DNA of 39,781 nt. It comes from Parachlorella kessleri. Lineage: Eukaryota; Chlorophyta; Trebouxiophyceae; Chlorellales; Chlorellaceae. Of the stretch, positions 1 to 14,300 are shown one piece after another. The stretch spans positions 1-39,781 of the forward strand of contig BBXU01000877.1 in the NCBI GenBank assembly GCA_001598975.1, given 5' to 3'. The position numbers and the translations under genes were made by a program. Below the pieces are notes generated by a model. It was not told the DNA's origin, ran no database searches, and was given only the letters and a program-made list of their open reading frames with translations. Each line of letters opens with the position of its first letter. The stretch's first letter is position 1.

Positions 1-2539
<2,539 letters not shown>

Positions 2540-2820
2540 CCTACCACTGGAAGAGGTGAGTAGGCATGACAGGAAGCTCCCACGAAAGGCGGCCGAACGA
2601 CGGTAGGTATGTATTAGAAGGTTATAGAGCGGTTACAATCGGCCCAAAGATCCTGGATGTGCCATCAATAAAACCCTCGGCTTGATGGCGCTGATCTTCA
2701 CGGAAAGAACATCTCCGCGCCTTGTCCTGCGTCGAGTGCTGCGTCCAGCAAGACCGGTCTTACAGGGAGATCTACATTCGTTCCCTTCGCTCACTCTGCA
2801 CTAATTGTGTTACAGTGAAG
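2540..2820. promoter_or_regulatory. Divergent intergenic region, GT90 / P4H
   Basis: These 281 bases separate the start codons of the minus-strand GT90 gene and the plus-strand prolyl 4-hydroxylase gene, so they must hold both 5' UTRs and promoters. No clear TATA box or other defined element was recognised. Confidence 0.5.
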
Positions 2821-5696
2821 ATGGGGCTGCATTCAAGGGGCGGAGCCTGGTTGCTGGTTGACGCGGTTCTTGGCCTAGCGCTTCTCGTTAACCTCTGCCA
2901 AGGTATGCACCTTCCCTTCCAAGCATATTATGGCTACGTGGTTATGTAGAATGCAAGCAACATGCACCTGGAGTGTGCTGCTGCAGCTCGCAAGCAGTCT
3001 TGGGCTGGCCGAGGGCGGTCTTTGATAGGGACACGGGAGCCATGGTGAGGGTCCAGGAGGCTGGATCTGCCTATCTAACGGCGGCACTTATGCTCACTTT
3101 GTTGAGCAAGAGGTGCACTGCTTGGTGGCTGCCAGTCCTAACAAGCCCTGACTGTGGAGGTGGCTTGCTGCAGGATAGAACCGATCTCCTTTTCACCGAG
3201 GTCATATGTCTACCACAACTTCATGAGCATTGCTGAGGCGGACCACATCGTTGCGCTGGCGAAACCGTTTGTGAGTCAGCCTTGGACCCCATGTTAGGTT
3301 GTGGGTGAAAGCCCAACTTGCTTGCTAGGACGGCAGTGAACCTGCGCTTGGGACCTCGTGCCTTGCGAGTTCCTGTATTCAACTTAATAAGCGCTTGCTC
3401 CGCTTCGCCCTTGATAAGTGGCAGCTTTCATACTGGCTACAGATGAAGCGGTCCACGGTGGTGGGGAACAAGGGCGAGGGCGTTGTTGACGACATAAGGA
3501 CCAGCTATGGCTGCTTTCTAAAGTGAGCACCAGCGGCAGCATGAGTAGGGCCGCATGAGCACAGCAAAGCAGTTCCACCAGCAAGTGCGGTTTGCAGCGC
3601 CATATGCAAAAATGCATGTGCGTGGTTACAGAAAAGGGCAATGCACTGGCAGTAGCAGTAGCAGACCGATGAACTGCCGGCTTCCCAGCTTGAGACTTAC
3701 CTGCACAGTGTCGGCTGTGCACAGGCCCCTACACTGCAGCGTCCATGGCTCCTCGCTTCCCCATCGCACGTTGGCCTCCTTCCTCGCTGCAGGCGGTTGC
3801 AGGACCCCATTCTGACAAGGATAGAGGAGCGTGTGGCCAGGTGGACCCACCTGAACATTAGTCACCAGGAAGACATGCAGATCCTCAGATACGGGGTCGG
3901 CCAGAAGTATGGGGCGCACTGGGACAGCCTAGAGTATGATGGGGCTCCTCGTGTGGCCACCGTCTTGCTCTAGTGAGTGTGATCGGAGCGTGGTCTGTGT
4001 CGGTGGGGCAGGGCGTGCTTTGACTCTGTTGAGAAAGGGGCTGCAGACAGTGAGTTGCCTTGCTTGAATGTGAGAGGATACGCGAGTGATAGGAGACTCT
4101 ACTATATAGGCGCGGTAGCTTGTGTAGTGAGGACTGGGTGTGGGCGGCAGATGAGCGACAGGTGCCTGCTGCTCATCGTCAGGGGTCCCCTGCTGGCCAT
4201 CACAGGCAAGCAGGCCCTCGTTCACCAAGGGAGTTCTTGCCTGCATGCAGCTTAAATGACGTTGATGAGGGCGGTGAGACTGCCTTCCCGGTGAGCATTG
4301 TACTCTGTCACAGCACGGGTGGGGACTTGGTAAACCTGGTACATACCCTGAAGTGTGCAATTTGCCTTTATATTGGTAGTGAGGCTGTGCCTCCACGCAA
4401 TCTATCGCCTGCACATGGTACCCATCCGCCGTGCTGAGCAGCCATCTTGCATAACAGCCCATGTAACAGACCGCGGTACCCATCCCAACCACCCCTGAAC
4501 CGATGTTTGCAGAATTCGGAGTGGGCGGACCCCTCGCTCCCACAGCGGCTAGGCCCTTTTGGGCCGTGTGCTGAGGGACATGTGGCCATGAAGCCCAAAA
4601 AGGGGGACGCTCTGCTCTTCTACAGCCTCAATCCGGACGGCCACCCCGATTCTCACTCATTGCACACGGGCTGCCCAGTGATTCAGGTAAGCAGCCCTGA
4701 GATTGAGATTGAGTAAAGAGGCCGGGTGGTGTGGCTGGCGCGGGTGGCTCAAGTCAGCCGAAACCGGCCTCAGTTCTTCTGCTGTCCGCTAGTCATGCAT
4801 ACCTTGCTGTGACCCCTCCTTGAATGAGAGCGTAGCCTCGCTGGGGACCTTTTGCTTGTGGTGCTCACCCACAATGGGTTTCGAAGGGCGGCAACCTGCT
4901 CAACTGCATGAGGGGCTCCGTCTGTGCAGGGCATCAAGTGGACGGCCACCAAATGGATCCATACGAAACCATTCAGGCCGGAAAACCTGGGGGAGGTGAG
5001 ATCGACCGGGGCGGTGGCTGGCCCAAGGGAGCATGCCTTCGCAGCTGCACTGTTGCGCTGCTTGTTGGCTAGGTGGCAGAGGTTGCAGCTGTGCATACAT
5101 ATTCGGACAGGGGGCGAGCTTGCGCATGTTTTGGAGTGGCATAACAAGTGCCCGGTGTACGCTGCAGCCGGCAGAGCCACGGGTGTACCCGGAGGAGTGT
5201 ACTGACGACCATGACATGTGTGAGGACTGGGCAAGCAAAGGTAGGAAGGGGCCAGGGGGCCACGCAGCAGGGGGGCTTTACTAGATAGGGTTTCCAAGGG
5301 CCACTTTGCGGGATGAAAAGCAGTCACTCCGCGCCACTGGTATCGCGTCCACTCGCCCGGACTGCACGGGTATCCGGGCGGGGAGCCTCCCTGTTTGTGC
5401 AAGCTCGTTCAAAAGATCCAGTAGCGCGGACACTGTCTCTTAACAAGTGCAGACGGTCCTCCTTGCCCCCGTTACACTGCGACAAGAGTGATGTGACTGC
5501 CTGTCCGGCGCCTCCTCCTTCTGCAGGCGAGTGCACCAAGAACCCTGGCTTCATGGTGGGGAATGCCTCCGGTCTGGGCAAGTGCCGCCTGGCCTGCAAG
5601 GCGTGCGAGGTGTGCGAGAAGGGCGACAAGGTGTGCATGTCACGCAATCGGGTGCGCCTGGGGTATCTACCCCTCGAAGACCTCGAGAGCGCCTGA
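2821..5696 (+). CDS. Prolyl 4-hydroxylase with ShK domain
   Basis: 2-oxoglutarate/Fe(II) dioxygenase that hydroxylates peptidyl proline in the ER/Golgi, the step before arabinosylation or galactosylation of hydroxyproline-rich cell-wall proteins. Exons: 2821-2902, 3179-3270, 3443-3522, 3793-3972, 4251-4290, 4513-4686, 4930-4995, 5168-5240, 5527-5696; the total of 957 bases gives 318 residues with every phase consistent. The N-terminus is a signal peptide or anchor ([16 protein letters not shown]). The catalytic domain starts at [15 protein letters not shown]. Iron ligands are the His and Asp of [12 protein letters not shown] and the His of HSLHTGCPV; the 2-oxoglutarate-binding Lys is in [26 protein letters not shown] is highly typical of plant and algal P4H. 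The C-terminus is a six-Cys ShK domain (from [20 protein letters not shown]), as in many algal and plant P4Hs. The start codon follows stops in frame and opens directly into the hydrophobic segment. Nothing essential is missing. Confidence 0.95.
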
Positions 5697-7076
5697 GACC
5701 AGCGAGTTCAAGCAAGTTGGTCCTGTGGGCGCGCGCGCGGCGGGGGAGGGGGGGCGGGGGTTAGGGTCCTGGGTACATCTGCTGTCGTGGTCGGGAGGTG
5801 CAAAATGGGAGCAGCGGGGCCAGCGCCCCTGACATAGGCAGAACACGTACATCTAGTATGATTTACATCTGTGGGTCGGACACCTTTGACTGCTTGTGAC
5901 ATTGTCCTTGGGTGGACACTCGGACTTTTTGGGCTTACCAGCGTAGTAGGTCTGCGTCCTGCCTGCTGCCGTTTTTGTTTGTACCCAAGTCATTGTGGGC
6001 CAAGTGGTGAGTGCGGCATTCAGATGCTTCAGCTTACTAGCCTTCCTTACCAACTGTATTTCATACACTGGTGTCATGCTTTGTTTGAGCTGATTGGCCT
6101 GGGTATGAGAGTTTGATATGCGTGCTGGCATATATGTCCTTGTTGCTCTCGCGCAGCACAAACACCTGGTGCGGCTTTGGTGCTGCGCTCGCTGTGGTCA
6201 AGTGCAATGAACTTGCCATCACCAACAAAAATGTGGCAGCTAATTGAGGCCTACCTGATCCCCAGTAAGGGATCATCTCATGTCCAACTCAAAATACAGT
6301 TGCTTCTGGCTCCTATGCTGGCCGAGTGGTGTGGGGAAAATTTTTTCTTTACAGTAAGTCTGGGTATGGTTTCAACACTGCTTTCTGAGTCACCTGAGTG
6401 GGAGGCAGCCCAGCATATGGAGGGGATTACCCTTGATGCTCTTGTTGGGTCGATGCACTACTGGTAGCCCTAATGCTAGCGAACGTGCACTCTCTTTGTG
6501 CCCCAGTGGCGGTGGTGGCATGAGCTCAGCTGCCCTCGAGGGCAGCCGCCACGGCGCTGCTTATTGTGATCGAGCAAGCCGAGCTCGGCTCGAGCCGTAC
6601 GGGCAGAGATTTTTATCTAGACCTTTTGATTTATGCACCCACACATCTATGCTTTGGGTAGGCGGAGGCTCCTGGTGAGTTCACAGACCGTCAACCAGGG
6701 CAGTCGTGACAGCTGGCAATCATCATGGCGCCAGTCCAATGGCCGGCAGTTTGAGGCCTAATATGTGCATTCCAAACCCTCTGACGGAAATTGTAGGGGC
6801 CATTATTCCTACTTGGCCAAGGTAAGGGCAGGTTTTGGTCCCTGGCCGGCAGTCACAGAGGGAGATTGCTCATGTGCATCAAGCTAACAAGCATGGCAAG
6901 GAGGGCAATGATGATGGCAGTGCTACATCCTGGGATCATTTTATTGTAGAAGAGCCCACTTGGGAAGCATTGGCATCTCTGTTCGTTTAGTAAATCATGA
7001 TTGATTTCCTGTCTTCCTACCCTCAACAGGCAGTGTAAACCCTAACTGTTATGCAGGGAGGGCAGCAGCTACAGCC
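5697..7076. other. Region without an assigned gene
   Basis: About 1.4 kb between the P4H stop and the next convincing start. It begins with the P4H 3' region, including a GC/G-rich tract at 5728-5767. From about 6100 to 6840 short open stretches on the plus strand look weakly protein-like, for example NTWCGFGAALAVVKC near 6160 and HSKPSDGNCRGHYSYLAK near 6770, the latter directly followed by a good donor (GTAAGG). They could not be joined into one frame and no family was recognised. This may be an unrecognised gene, a decayed gene, or plain intergenic sequence. Confidence 0.4.
5728..5767 (+). other. Alternating GC run and G-tract
   Basis: A (GC)n stretch able to take up Z-DNA runs into several G-tracts (G5, G7, G5, G3), a sequence with G-quadruplex potential on the plus strand. 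It lies 32 bases after the P4H stop codon, so it would be within the 3' UTR or 3' flank of that transcript. Structure is inferred from base composition only. Confidence 0.6.
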
Positions 7077-7885
7077 ATGGCTGGCAGCATGAGGTCTGCT
7101 ATTGGGCTAGTGATCCTTTTGGCTCTGGTGACAGGTGGGTGGCCTCCTGTCGAGCACTGCAGGCTTGCTGTCATCCACAACGTAGGGTGTAGGTTGCAGG
7201 GGCATTCTCAACATGGTGGTCGACATCAGGGTTGAGCACAGCGGCACTCTCCATACCCAAAAAATCACGTCCCACGCATGGCACAGCATGAAAAGGCAGA
7301 GGAGGTCTCCATACTGGTACCAAGCTTGATGGTCCGAGTGGCTCAGCTGAACACCTCGGGCAGCCATTGAATGCCTGCAGGCTCTTTGGGAGCTGCGGGC
7401 ACCCGCCGGCTCCAGCAGGTAGTCTGCAACAAGATGTGCATCATTGGTTACACATGCCATGGCGGCCAGTGCGTCCCAGCAGGCGACCCAGCAGGTAAGG
7501 GCTTGTGCTGAGCCCATGTTTACAGCCCTGGGGGCACTTGCTGGCATGACATCACCTGGCAGACTAATCGCTACCTGGTGGCATCCCACTGTGGCTTTGT
7601 TGATGGTGGCAAGCAGTGCGAACATGTTGTGAAAAGGAGAGGTAGGGGTAGACCGTAGTAACAGGGCTGGAGGCAGTTTGGTCTGGGGCTTGCCTGGATT
7701 GCAGGCTTGCAGGCTCTACCACTATGTTGTTCCTCATGCAGGCTCCGAAAGGACAGTAAGAATTGCCAAATGTTGCTCTGTTCGCAGGGTATCCAACAAC
7801 TATTCCCAACATTCCTGGCGACCCAACAACTGTTCCAAACATTCCTGGCGTCTGGCCTGGAGCGGTGATCGGCCCCATCGGCTAA
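7077..7885 (+). CDS. Small secreted cysteine-rich protein
   Basis: Not assigned to a family. Four exons are proposed: 7077-7134, 7423-7468, 7526-7641, 7788-7885, giving 105 residues with consistent phases. Exon 1 is a signal peptide (MRSAIGLVILLALVT). The next part is Cys-rich (CNKMCIIGYTCHGG, then GTCWHDITWQ, SHCGFVDGGKQCEHVV), and the last exon is a Pro/Gly tail with the tandem repeat NIPGDPTTVP. The middle junction is uncertain. Reading on from GYTCHGG gives GQCVPAGDPA up to a stronger-looking donor at 7495, but the only frame-compatible acceptor for that donor would leave an 18-base intron, so the donor GTGCGT at 7469 is preferred; both forms might exist. Two TGTAA signals at 8101 and 8108 lie about 216 bases past the stop. 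Expected to be secreted or wall-bound, with disulphides; function unknown. Confidence 0.6.
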
Positions 7886-8100
7886 ACCTGCACCCCAACT
7901 GGAAGCGTTGCCAACAAGCCGACATCATGTACATGCGTTAAACACCGATAACCGCCCGCATTCTGTTAGGGTAGACGATGCCCTCCCACTATTTCATGGG
8001 TATGCTCAGCAAACAGGGGGCTACCAGAGCACCACACGTACATAGACTTTGGCAGCCACTGAAGAGGCACAGCCTCCTAGGCAGCCCATGTCACGTGTAG

Positions 8101-8112
8101 TGTAAGGTGTAA
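8101..8112 (+). terminator. TGTAA polyadenylation signals (two)
   Basis: Two TGTAA pentamers seven bases apart, 216 and 223 bases after the stop of the small Cys-rich gene. TGTAA is the usual poly(A) signal of chlorophyte algae. This supports the strand and end of that gene model, though the motif is short enough to occur by chance. Confidence 0.45.
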
Positions 8113-8311
8113 CCAGTAAGAACCGAGGAGTGAGGCCATCAGAGAGTAGCAGAGCACCGAAGTAGTACAACAGCGTGCACATATCGACCGCATGTTTGCC
8201 ACACAGGTCCGGTTATGTGGCGGTAAAGCCCTCACGGGCAACAGGCTTGCTCACTGGCCGATAGACCCCGCAGTGTCATCCCCCCCACGAAACCTTGCAG
8301 AGTGGACGTGC

Positions 8312-8316
8312 CTTAC
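8312..8316 (-). terminator. TGTAA poly(A) signal of pyruvate kinase
   Basis: TGTAA on the minus strand, 61 bases past the pyruvate kinase stop codon, at the distance expected for a chlorophyte polyadenylation signal. Confidence 0.45.
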
Positions 8317-8376
8317 AAGCCAACACTACAGTACTGACGATGCAGCAAGTTGGCCAGCAGGCCTAGGGTTGACTCA

Positions 8377-11300
8377 TCATCTTGCGGCATACTCGTCCTC
8401 CGAGTCCACATGCTTGTCCTTGGGCACAGCCCGAACCTGCAGACACAGACCAAGACATTGTCAGGAGCAGTATGCATCATCACCAAATGGAGATAGAAAT
8501 GCAGTGTGGCTCGCGAGAATGCCACACACAAGCACGCCCCCCAACAAATGCCAACGTGCATGCAAGAGCTCCTCCCAGCACCAAAGCCCCTCCACCTCCC
8601 GCCCTGGCTTCCAACCAACTCCCCACACCTGTATGGAGTGGGTGGAGGTGCTGCGCCAGATGGGTTGCCGCCCGCTCTGCACAATGGCCAGCAGCTGCCC
8701 ACCCCGGACCAGACCCCTATCCTTCAGCTCCTGGATGGCCCTGCACCATCCCTCAAGTGAAAATGTAAATGGATTCGCCCAGGCCTCAAGGCTGCCCCAC
8801 AGCAGCAGGGATAGCGGCGGCACCACAACAAGCATGCAAGGGCAGTAGGGCTAGCTAGGTTCTAACAGGCTCTGGCCATGGGCCCCCCAACCAAAGTGCA
8901 CCTCTCCCTCCGGGATGGCAACAAGCGTCCAGCCCTGTCCCGCGCGCCGTCCCAGTGCGGGTGCACCCAGCGTGAGATACCCCCCCTGCGCCCGCTCCCA
9001 GACAGTAGCGGCCTCACCGCTCAAAGGTGTCCTCAGCCTTGTCGGAGAAGTGCGTCCGCAAGGCCACTACCCCATGGTACAGTGCCAGGCGCCGCTGCAC
9101 TTCCTCGCTCTCTGTGAAGCAGAAGATAGGGAAGTCGGGCCTGCAGAAGAAAGAAGGGAACACAGGGGGGGTTGGTGTGACCTGAGCCAACAGGGGTCAG
9201 GGGTTTTCTGCCACACACAGGCCAGGGGGCCACGCCTAAAGCCATGGCAGAGCGGCTTTCAGAGCGCACGACACATCACACGTCGAATTCCACAGTACTA
9301 CGAACACCGCGTCCACTGGAGACTGAAGGGAGGGGCAGGTCGGTCCAGGGTGTGGCGCTACCTGTAGTGCGAGAGCAGCGCAGGCATGTTGCCCTTGCGG
9401 CTGAAGACCACCAGGGAAGTCTTGATGGTGTTGGCCATCTGCACCAGCCACAGGGCAACTGGGCACAACCCTGCCTACTACTGATTAGTCTGGGGCTTGC
9501 AGCTGCGGTCCCCCGGGGCCATGGTTAACTGCTAGGGCGGACTATGACCCAAGCGGGGACCCAATGGCTTGGCTGTCATGCACTGCAGCTGTCCGCCCAA
9601 GCCACACTCATCGCAGTTTCACCACCCCCTCTCGCCTCACACCGGGTTCCAAGCGGTCAACCTGTAAGCGACTTTCCCTAACGGTTAGAGGTGCTGCAGA
9701 GGATGCCCATGTCACACATGTGCCCTTTTCCAAACACACCGCCGTACCACCCGCCAGACCCGTGGCAGCCACACCCATACACCCCTCCTGCAGCATACGC
9801 CGCAGACCTAACAAAAAAAACCATGTACGAAGGGGCAGGCAGGAGAATTTTATAGCTCACCGCAGTGGAGTGATAGGCAAACACCTCCGACAGTCCGGAG
9901 TCGCCAATGCTCGTCACGCGGCGGCCAGGAGGTATGATCCAGTCGATGGGCGGCGTCTCGTCGCTGCCGTACCGCCGCACGCCCTGCACGCCACGCCAGG
10001 GGGGACGATTCAAATCTCCGCAACAGAGGCCAGGACGATTCGATGCCCCCCACAACAGAGGCCAGGACGCACAGCAGACATGCTGTCATACCCAGGCCAC
10101 CCTCAGGTCATGCTTCAGCATGGTGAGTCCCACCGAGCCAGGATCACAGTGCCAAGGAAGGGGCGCTGCAGAGCCAGGTAAACGAAGCTGCAGCTTACCG
10201 AGTATTTGAGCATGTTGAGCTCGGTCCTCTTAGCCACAGTGTGCATGACCTCCACCGACCGGAAAGGGAACTTGCCTGCAGGGGCCGACAAGCAGCAGCA
10301 GCACAGTGTGGGAGGTTTTCCGTGTACCATGCATGGGCTGCCCAACACCGTGTCAGAGCATCTCGGAAAACGTCCAGATTAGAATGTCCAACACCAAGAC
10401 ATCGCAAGACGGCTACTCCTCTCCAAGGGGCGTCTGATTTGCCAGCAGACGGTCACCTGGGCTGTGCCAAAGCACAGGTTGGTCGGTCTCCCTTCCAACG
10501 CTTGCTTGTGACCAGCACTTGGTGCTGTGGTGGCAATGTCAGCTGCTGTGGCCATGAAGCCGGCTTACTAACACGTGAAGGGAAGCTTGCAAGCTCACCG
10601 TGCGCAGTCTCGCCAGAGAGCATGATGGCGTCTGCCCCCTCCCGCACCGCGATGGCAATGTCCGACACCTCAGCCCTGCATGCACAGCATGAGCCCGGCT
10701 GACAGCTGGCGCAATTGCCAGATGATACAGCAGCACGGCATGAGCGTGCTGGCACGCTTTGAATCCAGGCAGGCGAAACTGCACGCCAAATATCCCCGCC
10801 AGATGTACACGCTGGGAGACATGGTGGCCTGCTGCATGTGCCCGGCTCCAGGCATGGCTTGACATTCACCGGTCTAAAGGACTCCATGCGAACGAACTAC
10901 ACATAGCATACAGCATGGGCCATTTTCCTTCTAGGTCCAGCACCGGCCATGCATGCTCCTGGCATGCCTGCAGGGCAGTCCAACACCGCCATGGCTCGCA
11001 GACTTGCTTCGGCTCACCGTGTGGGGGTTGGGTTAGTAATCATGCTCTCTAGCATGTTGGTGGCCACTATGCACGGCTTGCCTCGCTTGCGGCACCCCTG
11101 CACGCAGAGAGTGCACTCCCAAGCTCGGGATACCAAACAAAACTCATACATCTTCAATCTCAAAACATATGCAGGTAAGTCTGCATCAGGCTGATCCCTT
11201 TTTGGGGAACCCATGCTGTCACTCCCCCTTATCAGAGCCATGCAGCTGTACCGACCTAGCAAAGCCCCCCTTGTCGATTGCATCTTGATGCACATGCCAG

Positions 11301-14300
11301 CACATGCTTCACTGCTGCTTGTCACACATGCTTCCAGAGGTGCCCCCACACCCATGTGACATGCCTGGCCTGGCACGGCCAACCAAGCAGCAGCGCTGCT
11401 CACGCGACGCTCGAATCAACTCCATACTTCACTCCTGTAGCTCTATATAACCCCCAGAGCTCCACGGCCCCTAGAGGGATGCGCCTCCCAGCACAACCGC
11501 CAACTACCACAACTCTCAGTAAAATTATACTTGGAGGAAAGCCCAGAAGTTCACAGGCGCAGAAACTTGCCTGCACTATGAGGTTCTGCCAGTAGGGCAC
11601 CTCCTCCACCGGCAGCTCTGCTCCCAAGTCGCCCCTGGCCACCATGGCGCCATCCACGGCATCCAGGATCTCCTCCAGATGCTCCACGCTCTCAGCAGAT
11701 TCTATCTTGGCTAGTACCCCGATGGAGGCACCTGCCGAGAAGAGAAAGACGGTGCCAGGTGATAAATTAGGTACTCGGGGAGATCAACATCCACACATGC
11801 TGGACAGATACTGGTGTTCGGTGAAGAGGAAGCAGTGCACCTGCACAGCAAGTGCATGTGGGTCCTCCTGGCCTCATCTGAGCGCCCCACCTTGGGTTGC
11901 CAGCCAGTTCTTGAGCTCGTAGATCACCTCGGCGTTGCGCACAAAGGATAGTGCATAGTAGTCAACCCCCACGTCCACGCCAAACCTGCGGGGCCACTTG
12001 CCACCACGACTTGGGGCGTTGCAATGACGCCCTGGTGAGGCAGCGAGCTAGCCGGGTAAGTACCACATCCAACACATAGAACAACAAGCTTTCTTCCTCA
12101 TGCTATGGGTGCCGGCCGTCCCACCATCTCTTCCATCCTCCACTAGTAATCACCCGCCCGCCCAACCACCCTCCCTGCCTCTCCCCCGCCCACAGCATCA
12201 ACCCCCGCTCACTTGATATCCAGCCAGTCCTTCTCCGTAATGGCCGGCAGGTTGGCCGATTTGCCGCGTATATTCAGGTGCCGCCTGAAGCAGCAAAGCA
12301 TACAAGCCGTAAGTCAAGCCAGAACCTTCCACAAGGCTAGGCGCCATCTTAATATCCATCCATGCTGTTGCTCGCAAGGCTCCTGGCTGGCCGGCTCACT
12401 GGCCGGCTTTGCCTCAAGCGGCAGCCAGGCCTTGCAATGACACAGTGCAAGGGGAGGAAAAATCGTTTATCACCAACACATGCTTGTGATAAAGTCAATT
12501 GGCTTCCTATAACACAACCGGACATATATAAGATTGGTACTAGGACTTGCTGGTTCTCCCATGTACACACTACCAAGACACATGCTCTAAAGCCCAGCAA
12601 AAGATCTCGAATCCGCCCTCTCACAACTCCATACAATCGTCTGACACGCAAGACCCTCACCTGGACTTCATGGTGCCCCCATCCACCACCCGCGTCACCA
12701 CATCTGTGGCCGTCTTCTCGAGCACCAGGCAGCTGAGGATGCCGCCGTCAATCAGCAGGTGGTCCCCCACCTTGCAGTCCTCCACAAAGCCATCGTAGTT
12801 GACTGCAAGGGGGCCATGGTACAGGAAGGGAGTTGGGAAAGAAATAAGGGGGGGGAGGGGGGGGGGGGGGGTCGCATGGAAGGTTGCACGATGTACGGGA
12901 AAGGGAATTGGGGAAGGGGTGAGCAGGGGGAAGGGGAGGGGGGTGACTACTGCCGGCCTTGCTGTGAACACGGTGTGCCCGCCTGGCACCCGCCCGCCAG
13001 CGAGTCAGCCACCCGGGCGGTCCTGCACCAGCTTCTCTCCACTCGCCCCTGCGGTTCCGGACTGCCCAGCTCTGCTGGAACACACCCAGCACACGTCCCC
13101 TGTCGCCCATTGCCACATTGAGGCTGACACAGATACACACCACGCGACTTCATCAAACCCAGGCCGGCCGGGTGGGCCCCTCCATGCGTCAGATCAAGGC
13201 GCCCCTTCACCTCAAACAGGCAGGGGGCCGCCCACCTGAGATGCGGCCGTCCTTGCCATCTGCCCCCTCCTTGATGGTGTAGGTGACTTTGTCGCCCGCC
13301 GCCAGCTCCAGTGGCTCCGCCAGGTCGCCGCTGCGAACCTGCATAGTGACGCATTATGTATGGCAAAGTGTCTCTATTAGCCTAGAAATCCCTTGCACAG
13401 ATACCTTGCTAGGGGGTCCGCTACGGATGATGGATGGCTGCCGTGGGAGGTGCAGCTGGCTAATGATGGCAGGGCGCAGGAAGATTCTGGTGAGGGGGGC
13501 TGCCGAAGGACCCGCGGAGCTTGCCAGCCCAGAGAGCGACCAGCACAACAGCCCATCTGCCGCCGCGCGCCCACTGGCCGCGCACAGTCATGCACGGCAT
13601 GGCTGCGCGAAGCAAGCTGGGTGTGGGGGTGCAGCAGGCGGCATGCTGCATGCTTGTGCACGTCCTGTGCAATAGTCTATACACTCTGTACCCACACATT
13701 GAGGCCAGAACTGGCCATTGGACGGACGATTAAAAGAACAACAACCATTACCCAACAGCCGCCCACCCACCTCTGGGCCCTTGGTATCCAGCATGATGGC
13801 CAAGGTCTTGCGGCCCAGTGCGTTGAACTCCCGCACTAGGTCAACCACCGCCTGCAAGCATAGTCCAGCCGTGATCATGACAGTGTTGTACCGACCTCCC
13901 CTCCCACACCTCTCCCTCCGCACAAAGGACCCGCATGCATGGGACGCGCTTCTGCGATCAAAAGCCAGGGGTGGCCCAAAATGGTAGCAAGCACCTATAA
14001 CCTATAGTGCACGCCCGGCATACCAACCTCCACACGACCGGCCGCAACTCTGTTCATGCTGCGGGGGCGCCGTCCGTTGCGAGGCCTTCCATGTAGTCCC
14101 ACAGGTGAAACGAACCCTCTAGCCTCCCTAGAGCCTCCAAGAGTGCCCAGGTTAGCCAGCTGGGGAACACTGGCTGTACAGGGTGGGTGACTCTCTGGCA
14201 CAGGCTGGACTGGCTCCTCGCAATCCTTGACCCAGAGCCCACTCTGGAGCGACTTGTTGCTAGCCTGGCTGCCTACTGAGGACTGTTCCTGTCTCACATG

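Larger units (their letters stand above)
7886..8376. other. Convergent intergenic region
   Basis: Lies between the plus-strand Cys-rich gene and the minus-strand pyruvate kinase gene, which converge here. It holds the two plus-strand TGTAA signals at 8101-8112 and one minus-strand TGTAA at 8312-8316. No gene was recognised in it. Confidence 0.6.

Noticed and set aside
7469..7512. 18-base intron in the Cys-rich gene (7495-7512)
   Set aside because: Far below a workable spliceosomal length; the 57-base intron 7469-7525 in the same reading scheme is preferred.
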